In this document: piece by piece, positions 1 to 5,461 of the stretch
Layout: the number at the start of each line of letters is the position of its first letter
How positions within the stretch are numbered: position 1 is the first letter of the stretch
Origin: Brevundimonas vancanneytii
Lineage (GTDB): Bacteria > Pseudomonadota > Alphaproteobacteria > Caulobacterales > Caulobacteraceae
Direction: 5' to 3'
Assembly (NCBI GenBank): GCA_945874855.1
Contig: CAMCIP010000130.1
Location: 1-6,392 of the forward strand
Length of the DNA: 6,392 nucleotides
The notes under the pieces: generated by a model
Databases searched by the model: none
What the model was told of the DNA's origin: nothing
What the model saw: only the letters and a program-made list of their open reading frames with translations
Position numbers and translations under genes: made by a program

Positions 1-724
1 CCCAGACGGCATCATCTACCGGCGCATCATGGGAATCGATCAGCAGGGTCTCGCCGAGGATCGGGTCCGGCCGATGTCCGGCCAGATGGATCTCGCCCAC
101 CAGGTCTCCGGGTACGCGGTCGATCCAGTCGGCCGCGTCCTGTCCCAGATTGGCCGCGCCGACGAAGACATTGTTGACGTCGACCAGCAGGCCGCAGCCG
201 GTCCGGTGCGCCAGTTCGAGGAGGAAGTCGACCTCGTCCCACTCATGGTCCAGCGCCAGATAGGCGCTCGGGTTCTCGATCAGCAGGGGCCGCCCCAGGG
301 TGTCCTGCGCCTCGGCCACATGGGCGCACATGAGGGCCAGGGCCCCGTCCGTCCGGGCAACAGGCAGAAGGTCGAGCATGTAGACTCCGCCTGCGCGGGA
401 CCAGGCCAGATGTTCCGATACCCGGACCGGCGCGAACCGGTCGATCAGGGCGCGGAACCGGGCCAGATGCGCCGCGTCCGGCCGCTCGGGGCCGGCCAGC
501 GACAGGCCGACCCCGTGCAGGGACAGGGGCGCCTCGGCACCGATTGCAGCGAGCCAGGCCAGACGCGGCCCGCCGTCGACCATATAGTTTTCCGGGTGAA
601 CCTCGAACCAGAGGCCCGCCTCGTGACCGGCCGCCGCACAGGCGAGGGCATCCGCATAGTGCTGCGGTTTCAGCCCCAGCCCTGCCGAGGGGAAGAGCGG
701 TGCGACGGCCGATCGGGGGGTCAT
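1..724 (-). CDS. bufB: BufB, DUF692 / MNIO-family peptide-modifying oxidase (C-terminus off the left edge)
   Basis: I translated this frame by hand: 241 codons from ATG at 724 run off the window without a stop. DUF692 proteins are usually about 280-290 residues, so roughly 40-50 C-terminal residues are missing. Family hallmarks occur in order: GLGLKPQHY (15-23), EVHPENYM (41-48), SLHGVGLSL (68-76), SEHLAWS (103-109), LLIENPSAY (147-155), LLVDVNNVFV (179-188), GEIHLAGH (210-217) and LLIDSHDAPV (227-236). H70, H105, E150, D182, H213, D230 and H232 are the likely iron ligands, by analogy with MbnB. MNIO enzymes use a multinuclear iron centre and oxygen to modify cysteines of precursor peptides in the cytoplasm. 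The gene starts 7 nt after the bufA stop, so the two are co-transcribed and BufA is the expected substrate. A DUF2063 partner (BufC) is expected downstream but is outside the window. Family assignment is very secure; the specific chemistry is inferred from homologues. Confidence 0.93.
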   Translation of the reverse strand, partial: MTPRSAVAPLFPSAGLGLKPQHYADALACAAAGHEAGLWFEVHPENYMVDGGPRLAWLAAIGAEAPLSLHGVGLSLAGPERPDAAHLARFRALIDRFAPVRVSEHLAWSRAGGVYMLDLLPVARTDGALALMCAHVAEAQDTLGRPLLIENPSAYLALDHEWDEVDFLLELAHRTGCGLLVDVNNVFVGAANLGQDAADWIDRVPGDLVGEIHLAGHRPDPILGETLLIDSHDAPVDDAVW

Positions 725-731
725 CGCCGGA

Positions 732-1031
732 TCAGCGGTTGGCGATGGGCGTCAGCGAGCCGTTGCCGCGCGGGGTCTCGATGCGCGTGCAGGTGCCCTT
801 GGGAACAAACTTCCAGGCATTGCCCTGCCAGTCACGGGTCGAGGTGCCGGCACAGGAGGTGCCGGGGCCGGCAGCACAGTCATTCTGGCCGGCGCGCGAG
901 ACGCCATAGCACTTTTCCTTTTCCGCGTTCTGGGCGTCGAAGGCCGGGGCGGACGGGGCGGCGAAGGCCGCGGCGCCGGCGGTCAGGGTGGCGAGGGCGG
1001 TGCCGGCGGCAGTCAGGGCGAGGGCTTTCAT
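732..1031 (-). CDS. bufA: BufA, DUF2282 bufferin precursor (exported RiPP metallophore)
   Basis: This 99-residue protein has a Sec-type signal peptide (residues 1 to about 24: Lys2, an alanine-rich hydrophobic core, an AFA-like cleavage site). The mature part has exactly four cysteines, C41, C52, C60 and C81, set in the DUF2282 signature: EKCYGV (39-44), NDCAAGPGTSCAGTS (50-64) and NAWKFVPKGTC (71-81). In studied Caulobacter bufferins, two of the four cysteines are converted by the DUF692 enzyme to thiooxazole groups and the product binds copper in the periplasm; here that is inference from homology. The start is supported by an AGGAGA ribosome site (1037-1042) 5 nt upstream of ATG. It is the first gene of a minus-strand operon with bufB, behind a SigF-type promoter at 1079-1104. 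The signal peptide appears to take the place of a RiPP leader. Confidence 0.93.
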   Translation of the reverse strand: MKALALTAAGTALATLTAGAAAFAAPSAPAFDAQNAEKEKCYGVSRAGQNDCAAGPGTSCAGTSTRDWQGNAWKFVPKGTCTRIETPRGNGSLTPIANR

Positions 1032-1036
1032 GGGTG

Positions 1037-1042
1037 TCTCCT
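1037..1042 (-). promoter_or_regulatory. Ribosome binding site of bufA
   Basis: Read on the minus strand this is AGGAGA, 5 nt before the bufA ATG. It is the strongest Shine-Dalgarno match near any start in the window and fixes the bufA start. It fits a small protein that must be made in quantity. Confidence 0.75.
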
Positions 1043-1078
1043 GTGGGGGCGCCCGCTCATCGGCGGGTCGAGACGGAG

Positions 1079-1104
1079 TTCGCCAGGCACCGCCCGCCGG
1101 TTAC
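1079..1104 (-). promoter_or_regulatory. SigF-type ECF promoter of the buf operon
   Basis: On the minus strand the -35 element GTAACC (1104-1099) is followed by exactly 16 nt and the -10 element CGAA (1082-1079). This is a perfect match, as I recall it, to the conserved element upstream of SigF-regulated genes in Caulobacter crescentus. The transcript would start near 1072 and give a leader of about 40 nt before bufA, which contains the AGGAGA ribosome site. Confidence 0.82.
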
Positions 1105-1150
1105 GCCCGGTGTCCGGAAAAATCGGCTGGCGGCTCTCACGAACGACCCT

Positions 1151-1176
1151 GTAACCTCCGACTGCATGGCGGCGTA
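1151..1176 (+). promoter_or_regulatory. SigF-type ECF promoter of sigF-nrsF (autoregulatory)
   Basis: GTAACC (1151-1156), a 16-nt spacer and CGTA (1173-1176) repeat the architecture of the divergent buf promoter, with one mismatch in the -10 element (CGTA for CGAA). Transcription would begin around 1182-1184, only some 5-7 nt before the GTG start of sigF. The imperfect -10 may make this promoter weaker than the buf promoter, which would fit the weak autoregulation reported for Caulobacter SigF. That link is inference. Confidence 0.72.
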
Positions 1177-1188
1177 GTCGGGGGCGGC

Positions 1189-1728
1189 GTGGTCGAACGG
1201 GAAGCCCATCTCAAGCGTCTGATGATCGGCGGCCTGAACGGCGACGCCGCGGCCTGGCGCGCGCTGCTGACGGAGCTGAGAGGACCGCTGACGGTCTTCT
1301 TCCGTCAACGGATGGGTGGGCGCGAGGCCGACGTCGAGGATTTGATTCAGGAGACCTTGATCGCCGTGCATGCCAAGCGCGCCACCTACGACCCCGCCCT
1401 GCCCTTCACCGCCTGGGCCTATGCCGTCGCGCGCCACAAGATGATCGACGCGATGCGCCGCCAGGCGCGTCGCCCGACCTCTCCGCTGGAGGACGCGGGC
1501 GAGCCGGCCGCCGACCATACGGTCGAGGACGGGGCGATGCGCCGCGACCTCGACCGCGTGCTGTCCCTGCTGCCCGCCCGCCAGAGGCGGCTGATCGAGG
1601 ACGTCCGCATCGGCGGATTCAGCATGGCCGAGGCCGCAGCCCGCAATGGCCTCACTGAAGGTGCCGCCAAGGTCAGTGTCCATCGCGGCCTGAAGGCCCT
1701 GATGGCCAGAATGGGGGCTGGTTCATGA
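1189..1728 (+). CDS. sigF: ECF RNA polymerase sigma factor SigF
   Basis: This is a 179-residue group IV (ECF) sigma factor, the usual length. Region 2 spans about residues 15-95 and includes DVEDLIQETLIAVH (48-61) and the -10-binding stretch FTAWAYAVARHKMID (73-87). Region 4 spans about 122-175: LLPARQRRLIED (127-138), then the helix-turn-helix FSMAEAAARNGLTEGAAKVSV (144-164). I chose GTG at 1189 because the reading VEREAHLKRLMIGGLNGDAAAW matches the usual N-terminus of this family. The open frame continues upstream to 988, but through the buf promoter and with no family similarity; an internal ATG at 1222 would remove the first helix. The gene overlaps nrsF by ATGA, so the two are translationally coupled. 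The membrane DUF1109 partner and divergent bufferin operon identify it as the SigF type that controls the heavy-metal response in Caulobacter. Confidence 0.9.
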   Translation: MVEREAHLKRLMIGGLNGDAAAWRALLTELRGPLTVFFRQRMGGREADVEDLIQETLIAVHAKRATYDPALPFTAWAYAVARHKMIDAMRRQARRPTSPLEDAGEPAADHTVEDGAMRRDLDRVLSLLPARQRRLIEDVRIGGFSMAEAAARNGLTEGAAKVSVHRGLKALMARMGAGS

Positions 1729-2357
1729 AGACGGACGATCTCATCGAGGCCCTGGCCCTCGGCCTGGAGCCCGCCCGCGCGGCGCGGCCCGCGCCCCTGT
1801 GGCTGGCCCTCGCCTTTCTGGTCACCGCCGCCGCCGTGCTGGCGACGCTCGGTCCCCGCGGCGACCTGGGCGAAGCCATGACCGGCGCGAACTTCTGGCT
1901 GAAGGCGACCTATACGGCGGCGCTGTCGGCCGCCGCCCTGTGGTGGCTGGACCGGCTCGGCCGGCCCGGCGCCTCCGCCCGGCGCCCGGCCCTTGCCCTG
2001 GCCGCCGTCGTCATGGTGGCCGCCGCGGCGGGCGTGGTCGAACTGCTCCGCCTGCCGGCCGAGCTTCGCCTCGACGACCTGCTGGGCTGGAGCTGGCGCG
2101 AATGCTCTCTGAACATCCTCGGCAGCGCCCTGATCTCCGCGCCCATGGTCTGGCTGTCGGCCAGACGCCTGGCTCCGACCCGGCCGGCTCTGTCCGGCGC
2201 AGCCTTGGGCGCGGTCTCCGGCGGACTGGCAGCCACCGCCTACGGCCTGCACTGCCCGGAAGCCACCGCCGCCTTCGTGGCCGTCTGGTACACCCTCGGC
2301 GTGGCTGCGGCGGCAGCCCTCGGTGCCGCCGTGGGGCGGATGGCCTTACGCTGGTGA
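1725..2357 (+). CDS. nrsF: NrsF-type DUF1109 membrane anti-sigma factor
   Basis: This 210-residue inner-membrane protein has about six hydrophobic helices (roughly 25-42, 57-75, 88-108, 130-147, 155-173 and 182-204) after a short charged N-terminus (MKTDDLIEAL) that probably faces the cytoplasm. It has only two cysteines: C127 in WSWREC and C177 in GLHCPEA. Their 50-residue spacing equals that of C131 and C181 in Caulobacter NrsF, which are needed to keep SigF inactive. The role is therefore to hold SigF at the membrane and release it under metal stress, probably through metal binding or thiol chemistry at these residues. The ATG lies in the ATGA overlap with sigF, which favours balanced synthesis of the pair. 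The stop is 4 bp from the convergent ilvE stop, leaving no room for a dedicated terminator. Confidence 0.9.
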   Translation: MKTDDLIEALALGLEPARAARPAPLWLALAFLVTAAAVLATLGPRGDLGEAMTGANFWLKATYTAALSAAALWWLDRLGRPGASARRPALALAAVVMVAAAAGVVELLRLPAELRLDDLLGWSWRECSLNILGSALISAPMVWLSARRLAPTRPALSGAALGAVSGGLAATAYGLHCPEATAAFVAVWYTLGVAAAAALGAAVGRMALRW

Positions 2358-2361
2358 GCGA

Positions 2362-3240
2362 CTACGCCACTCGTCGCACCAGCCGCGAATAGTCCTCCAT
2401 CAGCCCCAGGCTGAGGTCGCCCGGGGTGAACCGGTATTCGCCGATCTCCGACACCGGCGTGACCTCGGCCGCTGTGCCGGTCAGCCAGCATTCGGTGAAG
2501 CCCGCGAGTTCCTCGGGCCGGATGTGGCGGACCACCACCTCGATGCCCTTGGCCTGGGCCAGGGCGATCACCGTCTGGCGCGTGATGCCGTCCAGGATGG
2601 CGTCGACCGGGGGCGTGTGGATCACGCCGTCCTGCACGAAGAAGACGTTGGCCCCGGTCGCCTCGGCCACATAGCCGCGCCAGTCCAGCATCATGGCGTC
2701 TGAAAAACCGCGCTTCTCGGCCGCTGTCTTGGACAGGGTGCAAATCATGTACAGACCTGCGGCCTTGGCCGCGGAGGGTGCGGTCAGCGGGTCGGGGCGG
2801 CGCCATTTGGCCCACTCCAGCCGGATGCCCTTCGCCTTGGTCTCCGCGTCGAAATAGCTGGGCCAGTCCCAGGCGGCGATGGCGACATGGATCTTTGTCG
2901 CTCCGGCGGTGACGCTGACCTGTTCGGGACCGCGGTAGGCTACCGGACGCACATAGCAGTCCGAAAACCCCATCTTCTCGCACGTTTCCTTGCAGGCCCG
3001 GTCGATCTCGGCCACGCTGTACGGCAGGTCGAAGTCGAGCAAGTTCGCCGACCGCGCGAGGCGCTCGGAATGCTCGGTCAGCTTGAAGATTTCGCCGGCG
3101 TACATACGCTCCCCCTCGAACACCGACGAACCGTAGTGAAGGGCATGGGTCAGAACGTGCGTTTTCGCGTCTCTCCAGGACACGAAATCGCCATCCATCC
3201 AGATCCAGCCGTCACGATCGTCGAAAGGAACGAAGGCCAT
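2362..3240 (-). CDS. ilvE: Branched-chain amino acid aminotransferase (PLP fold-type IV)
   Basis: This 292-residue cytoplasmic enzyme moves the amino group between glutamate and the 2-oxo acids of leucine, isoleucine and valine, the last step of their synthesis. Fold-type IV motifs are complete: HALHYGSSVFEGERMY (32-47), the pyridoxal-phosphate lysine K159 in APSAAKAAGLYM, the cofactor-contacting E193 in YVAEATGANVFF, LDGITRQTVIALA (216-228), and the phosphate-binding loop WLTGTAAEVTPV (252-263). The start has a GGGAGA ribosome site about ten bases upstream and a housekeeping-type promoter beyond it. It is transcribed alone, divergently from the two-component system and convergent with nrsF. 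A D-amino-acid transaminase or aminodeoxychorismate lyase shares the fold, but the N-terminal YGSSVFEGER block and overall match favour IlvE. Confidence 0.94.
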   Translation of the reverse strand: MAFVPFDDRDGWIWMDGDFVSWRDAKTHVLTHALHYGSSVFEGERMYAGEIFKLTEHSERLARSANLLDFDLPYSVAEIDRACKETCEKMGFSDCYVRPVAYRGPEQVSVTAGATKIHVAIAAWDWPSYFDAETKAKGIRLEWAKWRRPDPLTAPSAAKAAGLYMICTLSKTAAEKRGFSDAMMLDWRGYVAEATGANVFFVQDGVIHTPPVDAILDGITRQTVIALAQAKGIEVVVRHIRPEELAGFTECWLTGTAAEVTPVSEIGEYRFTPGDLSLGLMEDYSRLVRRVA

Positions 3241-3269
3241 TGAACGTCGTCTCCCGCAAAACTCACCGG

Positions 3270-3298
3270 GTTAGACCGCTCCAGGTCGAGCCCGTCAA
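3270..3298 (-). promoter_or_regulatory. Housekeeping sigma promoter of ilvE
   Basis: On the minus strand, TTGACG (3298-3293) and TCTAAC (3275-3270) are separated by 17 nt. That is 5/6 and 4/6 identity to the vegetative consensus at ideal spacing, and the -35 also fits the Caulobacter TTGACG form. Predicted initiation near 3263 gives a leader of about 22 nt carrying the GGGAGA ribosome site of ilvE. Confidence 0.6.
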
Positions 3299-3313
3299 CG
3301 CCACAGGCCGCAG

Positions 3314-4051
3314 ATGGGGCTGAGCGACGCACGCGCGAGCAGCCGTTCGGGGCCCGTGGCCGGCCCCGGCTTGGGCCGCCATCTGCTGATCGTCGACGAC
3401 GACGACCGCATCCGCGAACTGATCAAGGAGTTCCTTGGCTGCGAGGGATATCGTGTCACCGGCGCCGCCCACGCCGCTGCCGCGCGCCGCCTGATGGAGC
3501 TGATCGAGTTCGATCTGGTGGTGCTGGACGTCATGATGCCCGGCGAGAGCGGTCTGGACCTGACCACCTGGGTCCGCGGCAAGGCCGAGACGTCGAAGAC
3601 GCCGGTCCTGCTGCTGACCGCGCGGGGCGAGCCCAACGACCGGATCGAAGGCCTGTCACGGGGGGCCGACGACTACATGTCCAAGCCCTTTGAGCCGCGT
3701 GAGCTGGCGCTGAGGGTCGAGGCCATCCTCCGCCGGACCGGGGGCAAGCCCCTGACTCCGCGCGAGATCCGCATGGGGGACGCGGTGTTCGACATGGAGC
3801 GGCTGGAGCTGTCGCGCGGCGGAGCCCTGCAACGGCTCACCGAGGCCGAGGCCCAGCTGCTCAAGACCCTGGCCATTCACGCCCACGCGCCGGTGGAACG
3901 CATCAGCCTGTCGCCCGACACGGCCGACATCACGGGCCGGGCCGTCGACGTCCAGGTAACCCGTCTGCGCCGCAAGCTGGAGGCCGACCCCAAGAACCCG
4001 CGCTATCTGCAGACCGTGCGGGGCGTCGGCTATATGCTGGCCCCGGACTGA
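3314..4051 (+). CDS. OmpR/PhoB-family response regulator (PetR-like)
   Basis: This 245-residue regulator has an N-terminal receiver domain (about 22-140) and a C-terminal winged helix (about 150-243). The receiver has the acidic cluster D28-D31 in LLIVDDDD, phospho-acceptor D72 in VVLDVMMPGESG, T102 in LLLTARG and K124 in YMSKPFEP, so all switch residues are present. The DNA-binding domain shows RLTEAEAQLLKTLA (174-187) and the recognition region RAVDVQVTRLRRKLE (209-223), ending in YLQTVRGVGYML. The receiver resembles alphaproteobacterial PetR proteins, but I cannot name a regulon. The kinase gene begins 4 nt after its stop. The first 21 residues are an unusual extension of low similarity with only a weak ribosome site; GTG at 3356 (residue 15) or TTG at 3371 (residue 20) could be the true start. 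Confidence 0.92.
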   Translation: MGLSDARASSRSGPVAGPGLGRHLLIVDDDDRIRELIKEFLGCEGYRVTGAAHAAAARRLMELIEFDLVVLDVMMPGESGLDLTTWVRGKAETSKTPVLLLTARGEPNDRIEGLSRGADDYMSKPFEPRELALRVEAILRRTGGKPLTPREIRMGDAVFDMERLELSRGGALQRLTEAEAQLLKTLAIHAHAPVERISLSPDTADITGRAVDVQVTRLRRKLEADPKNPRYLQTVRGVGYMLAPD

Positions 4052-4055
4052 CCCG

Positions 4056-5399
4056 ATGAAGCTGCTGCCGCCCGCCCTGTGGAAGCGGTTGCTGAAGCGC
4101 CGGCTGCCGACCAGCCTGTGGGGGCGGTCGCTGCTGATTATCGTCCTGCCGGTCACCATCATGCAGGTGGCAGTCACCTGGGGCTTCTTCGACGCACACT
4201 GGCAGACAGTGAACGCCCGCCTGTCCGAAGGCCTGGCCGGCGATGTGGCCTGGGCGTCGGAGACCTGGCGCGGCAACCCCACGCCCGAGGGCCTGGAGGA
4301 CCTGGCGGAGCGGGCCGAGCGGAACATGTCCCTGTCGGTCGCCTTTCAGGAAGACCGCGTCCTCCCCGCGGAGCGCCGCCGCGGACCGATAGGCGTCGTC
4401 GATCGCTCACTGGAGGGGGCCCTGGCGGCCAAGCTGGACCAACCCTTCTGGTTCGACACCACCCGCTACCCCGCCTACGTCGACATCCAGGTCCAGCAGG
4501 CGGGCGGCGTCCTTCGGATCATCGCGCCGCGTGAGCGGGCGGTGGCGACCCAGGCGCACATCTTCGTGGTCTGGTTGCTGGCCGCGACGGCCCTGCTGAT
4601 GACCATAGCCATCCTGTTCATCCGCAATCAGGTGCGCGCCATCGAACGTCTCGCCGACGCCGCCGAGGCCTTCGGTCGCGGCGAGAGCCAGGAACGGTTC
4701 AAACCGCACGGCGCGCGCGAGGTCCGGGCGGCAGCCCAGGCCTTCATGGCGATGCGCGAACGGATCCAGCGGCACATCGAACAGCGCACGGCCCTGCTGG
4801 CCTCGGTCAGCCACGACCTGCGAACGCCCCTGACCCGTCTCCGGCTCGAACTGGCCCTGGCCCCGCCGTTCAAACGGGCCGCCGCCATGAAGGGCGACCT
4901 CGACGAGATGGAGCATATGATCGACGAATATCTGGCCTTCGCCCGCGGCGAGGCCGGAGAGGGGGCGCAGTCCCTGTCCGTCGCCGCCCTGCTGGCCCAG
5001 GCCGGCGAGGACGTCCGCCGTTCGGGCGCGACGGTTCAGGTGGAGGCGCCCGACGGTCTGACCGCCGTCGTGCGGCCCCTGGCCTTTCGCCGCGCCCTGT
5101 CAAACCTCGCCGACAACGCCGCCGCCCATGGCGAGACCGTGCGACTGAGCGCCCGCCTGCTGCCCTCCGGAGGGTTGGAGATCGCCGTGGAAGATGACGG
5201 CCCGGGCATTCCCGAGGACCTCCATGAGGAAGCCTTCCGGCCCTTCTCGCGGCTCGACCCCTCGCGCAACCAGAACCGCAAGGGCGTGGGCCTCGGTCTC
5301 GCCATCGCCCGCGACGTGGCGCGCGGGCACGGCGGCGACATCACCCTGGACCGCAGCCCCCTGGGCGGCCTGAAGGCCTCGCTTCGCCTGCCCGGCTGA
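4056..5399 (+). CDS. Sensor histidine kinase (EnvZ-like HisKA), partner of the upstream regulator
   Basis: This 447-residue inner-membrane kinase has TM1 at about 25-45, a periplasmic sensor segment of about 120 residues (46-167), TM2 at about 168-189, then a HAMP linker (190-243) with RAIERLADAAEAFGRGE. The HisKA domain carries phospho-acceptor H253 in SVSHDLRTPLTRLRLEL. The ATP-binding domain is intact: N box LSNLADNAAAHG (348-359), G1 box EDDGPGIP (379-386), F box EEAFRPFSRL (391-400) and G2 box KGVGLGLAIA (409-418). The kinase should phosphorylate D72 of the response regulator; adjacency and the EnvZ/OmpR class match support this. The periplasmic segment has no cysteines and no domain I recognise, so the signal is unknown. 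Its ATG lies 4 nt after the regulator stop, suggesting translational coupling. Confidence 0.93.
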   Translation: MKLLPPALWKRLLKRRLPTSLWGRSLLIIVLPVTIMQVAVTWGFFDAHWQTVNARLSEGLAGDVAWASETWRGNPTPEGLEDLAERAERNMSLSVAFQEDRVLPAERRRGPIGVVDRSLEGALAAKLDQPFWFDTTRYPAYVDIQVQQAGGVLRIIAPRERAVATQAHIFVVWLLAATALLMTIAILFIRNQVRAIERLADAAEAFGRGESQERFKPHGAREVRAAAQAFMAMRERIQRHIEQRTALLASVSHDLRTPLTRLRLELALAPPFKRAAAMKGDLDEMEHMIDEYLAFARGEAGEGAQSLSVAALLAQAGEDVRRSGATVQVEAPDGLTAVVRPLAFRRALSNLADNAAAHGETVRLSARLLPSGGLEIAVEDDGPGIPEDLHEEAFRPFSRLDPSRNQNRKGVGLGLAIARDVARGHGGDITLDRSPLGGLKASLRLPG

Positions 5400-5401
5400 C
5401 C

Positions 5402-5425
5402 CCCTTCAAATTCCCGCCGGAAGGG
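5402..5425 (+). terminator. Possible hairpin after the kinase gene
   Basis: CCCTTC (5402-5407) can pair with GAAGGG (5420-5425) around a 12-nt loop. An alternative shorter stem is TTCC (5411-5414) with GGAA (5419-5422). It starts 2 nt past the kinase stop and is followed by an A/T-rich stretch with no run of T. It could be a weak terminator or a processing stem, or chance. Confidence 0.28.
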
Positions 5426-5433
5426 AGCATTAT
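5405..5433 (+). promoter_or_regulatory. Weak candidate promoter for the exported-protein gene
   Basis: TTCAAA (5405-5410) and CATTAT (5428-5433) are 17 nt apart, each 4/6 to the vegetative consensus. This is one of the few A/T-rich spots in the window and lies about 28 nt upstream of the ATG. It overlaps the candidate hairpin, so both calls cannot be strong; read-through from the kinase is the alternative. Confidence 0.25.
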
Positions 5434-5461
5434 TGCTGTCCTGACCGCAAAGGATGCCGCC

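Noticed and set aside
1043..1063. Short GC stem (CCCGC/GCGGG) in the bufA leader as a riboswitch or thermosensor
   Set aside because: Only five pairs, common in DNA of this composition, and the ribosome site is not sequestered by it.
29..1177. Long plus-strand open frame of 382 codons opposite bufB and bufA
   Set aside because: It is antisense to two genes with clear family motifs. Its product is rich in Arg, Gly and Gln with no recognisable domain, as expected of a shadow frame in GC-rich DNA.
988..1188. Upstream in-frame extension of sigF from ATG 988
   Set aside because: It would add 67 residues with no family similarity, start inside the antisense of bufA, and run through both SigF promoters. 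GTG 1189 gives the normal length.
1057..1683. Minus-strand frame of 208 codons across sigF
   Set aside because: It is antisense to a well-supported sigma factor and has no motif of its own.
1419..2252. Minus-strand frame of 277 codons across sigF and nrsF
   Set aside because: Low-complexity Gly/Gln/Arg-rich product opposite two real genes; a shadow frame.
2240..2983. Minus-strand frame of 247 codons over the ilvE region in another phase
   Set aside because: Same strand as ilvE but shifted; the ilvE frame has every catalytic motif and this one has none. No sign of a frameshift in ilvE.
3241..3313. Plus-strand promoter for the response regulator
   Set aside because: TTGAAC at 3240-3245 has no acceptable -10 element at 16-18 nt, so nothing can be supported on this strand in the gap.
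3656..4327. Minus-strand frame of 223 codons across the regulator-kinase junction
   Set aside because: Opposite two intact genes; no recognisable domain.
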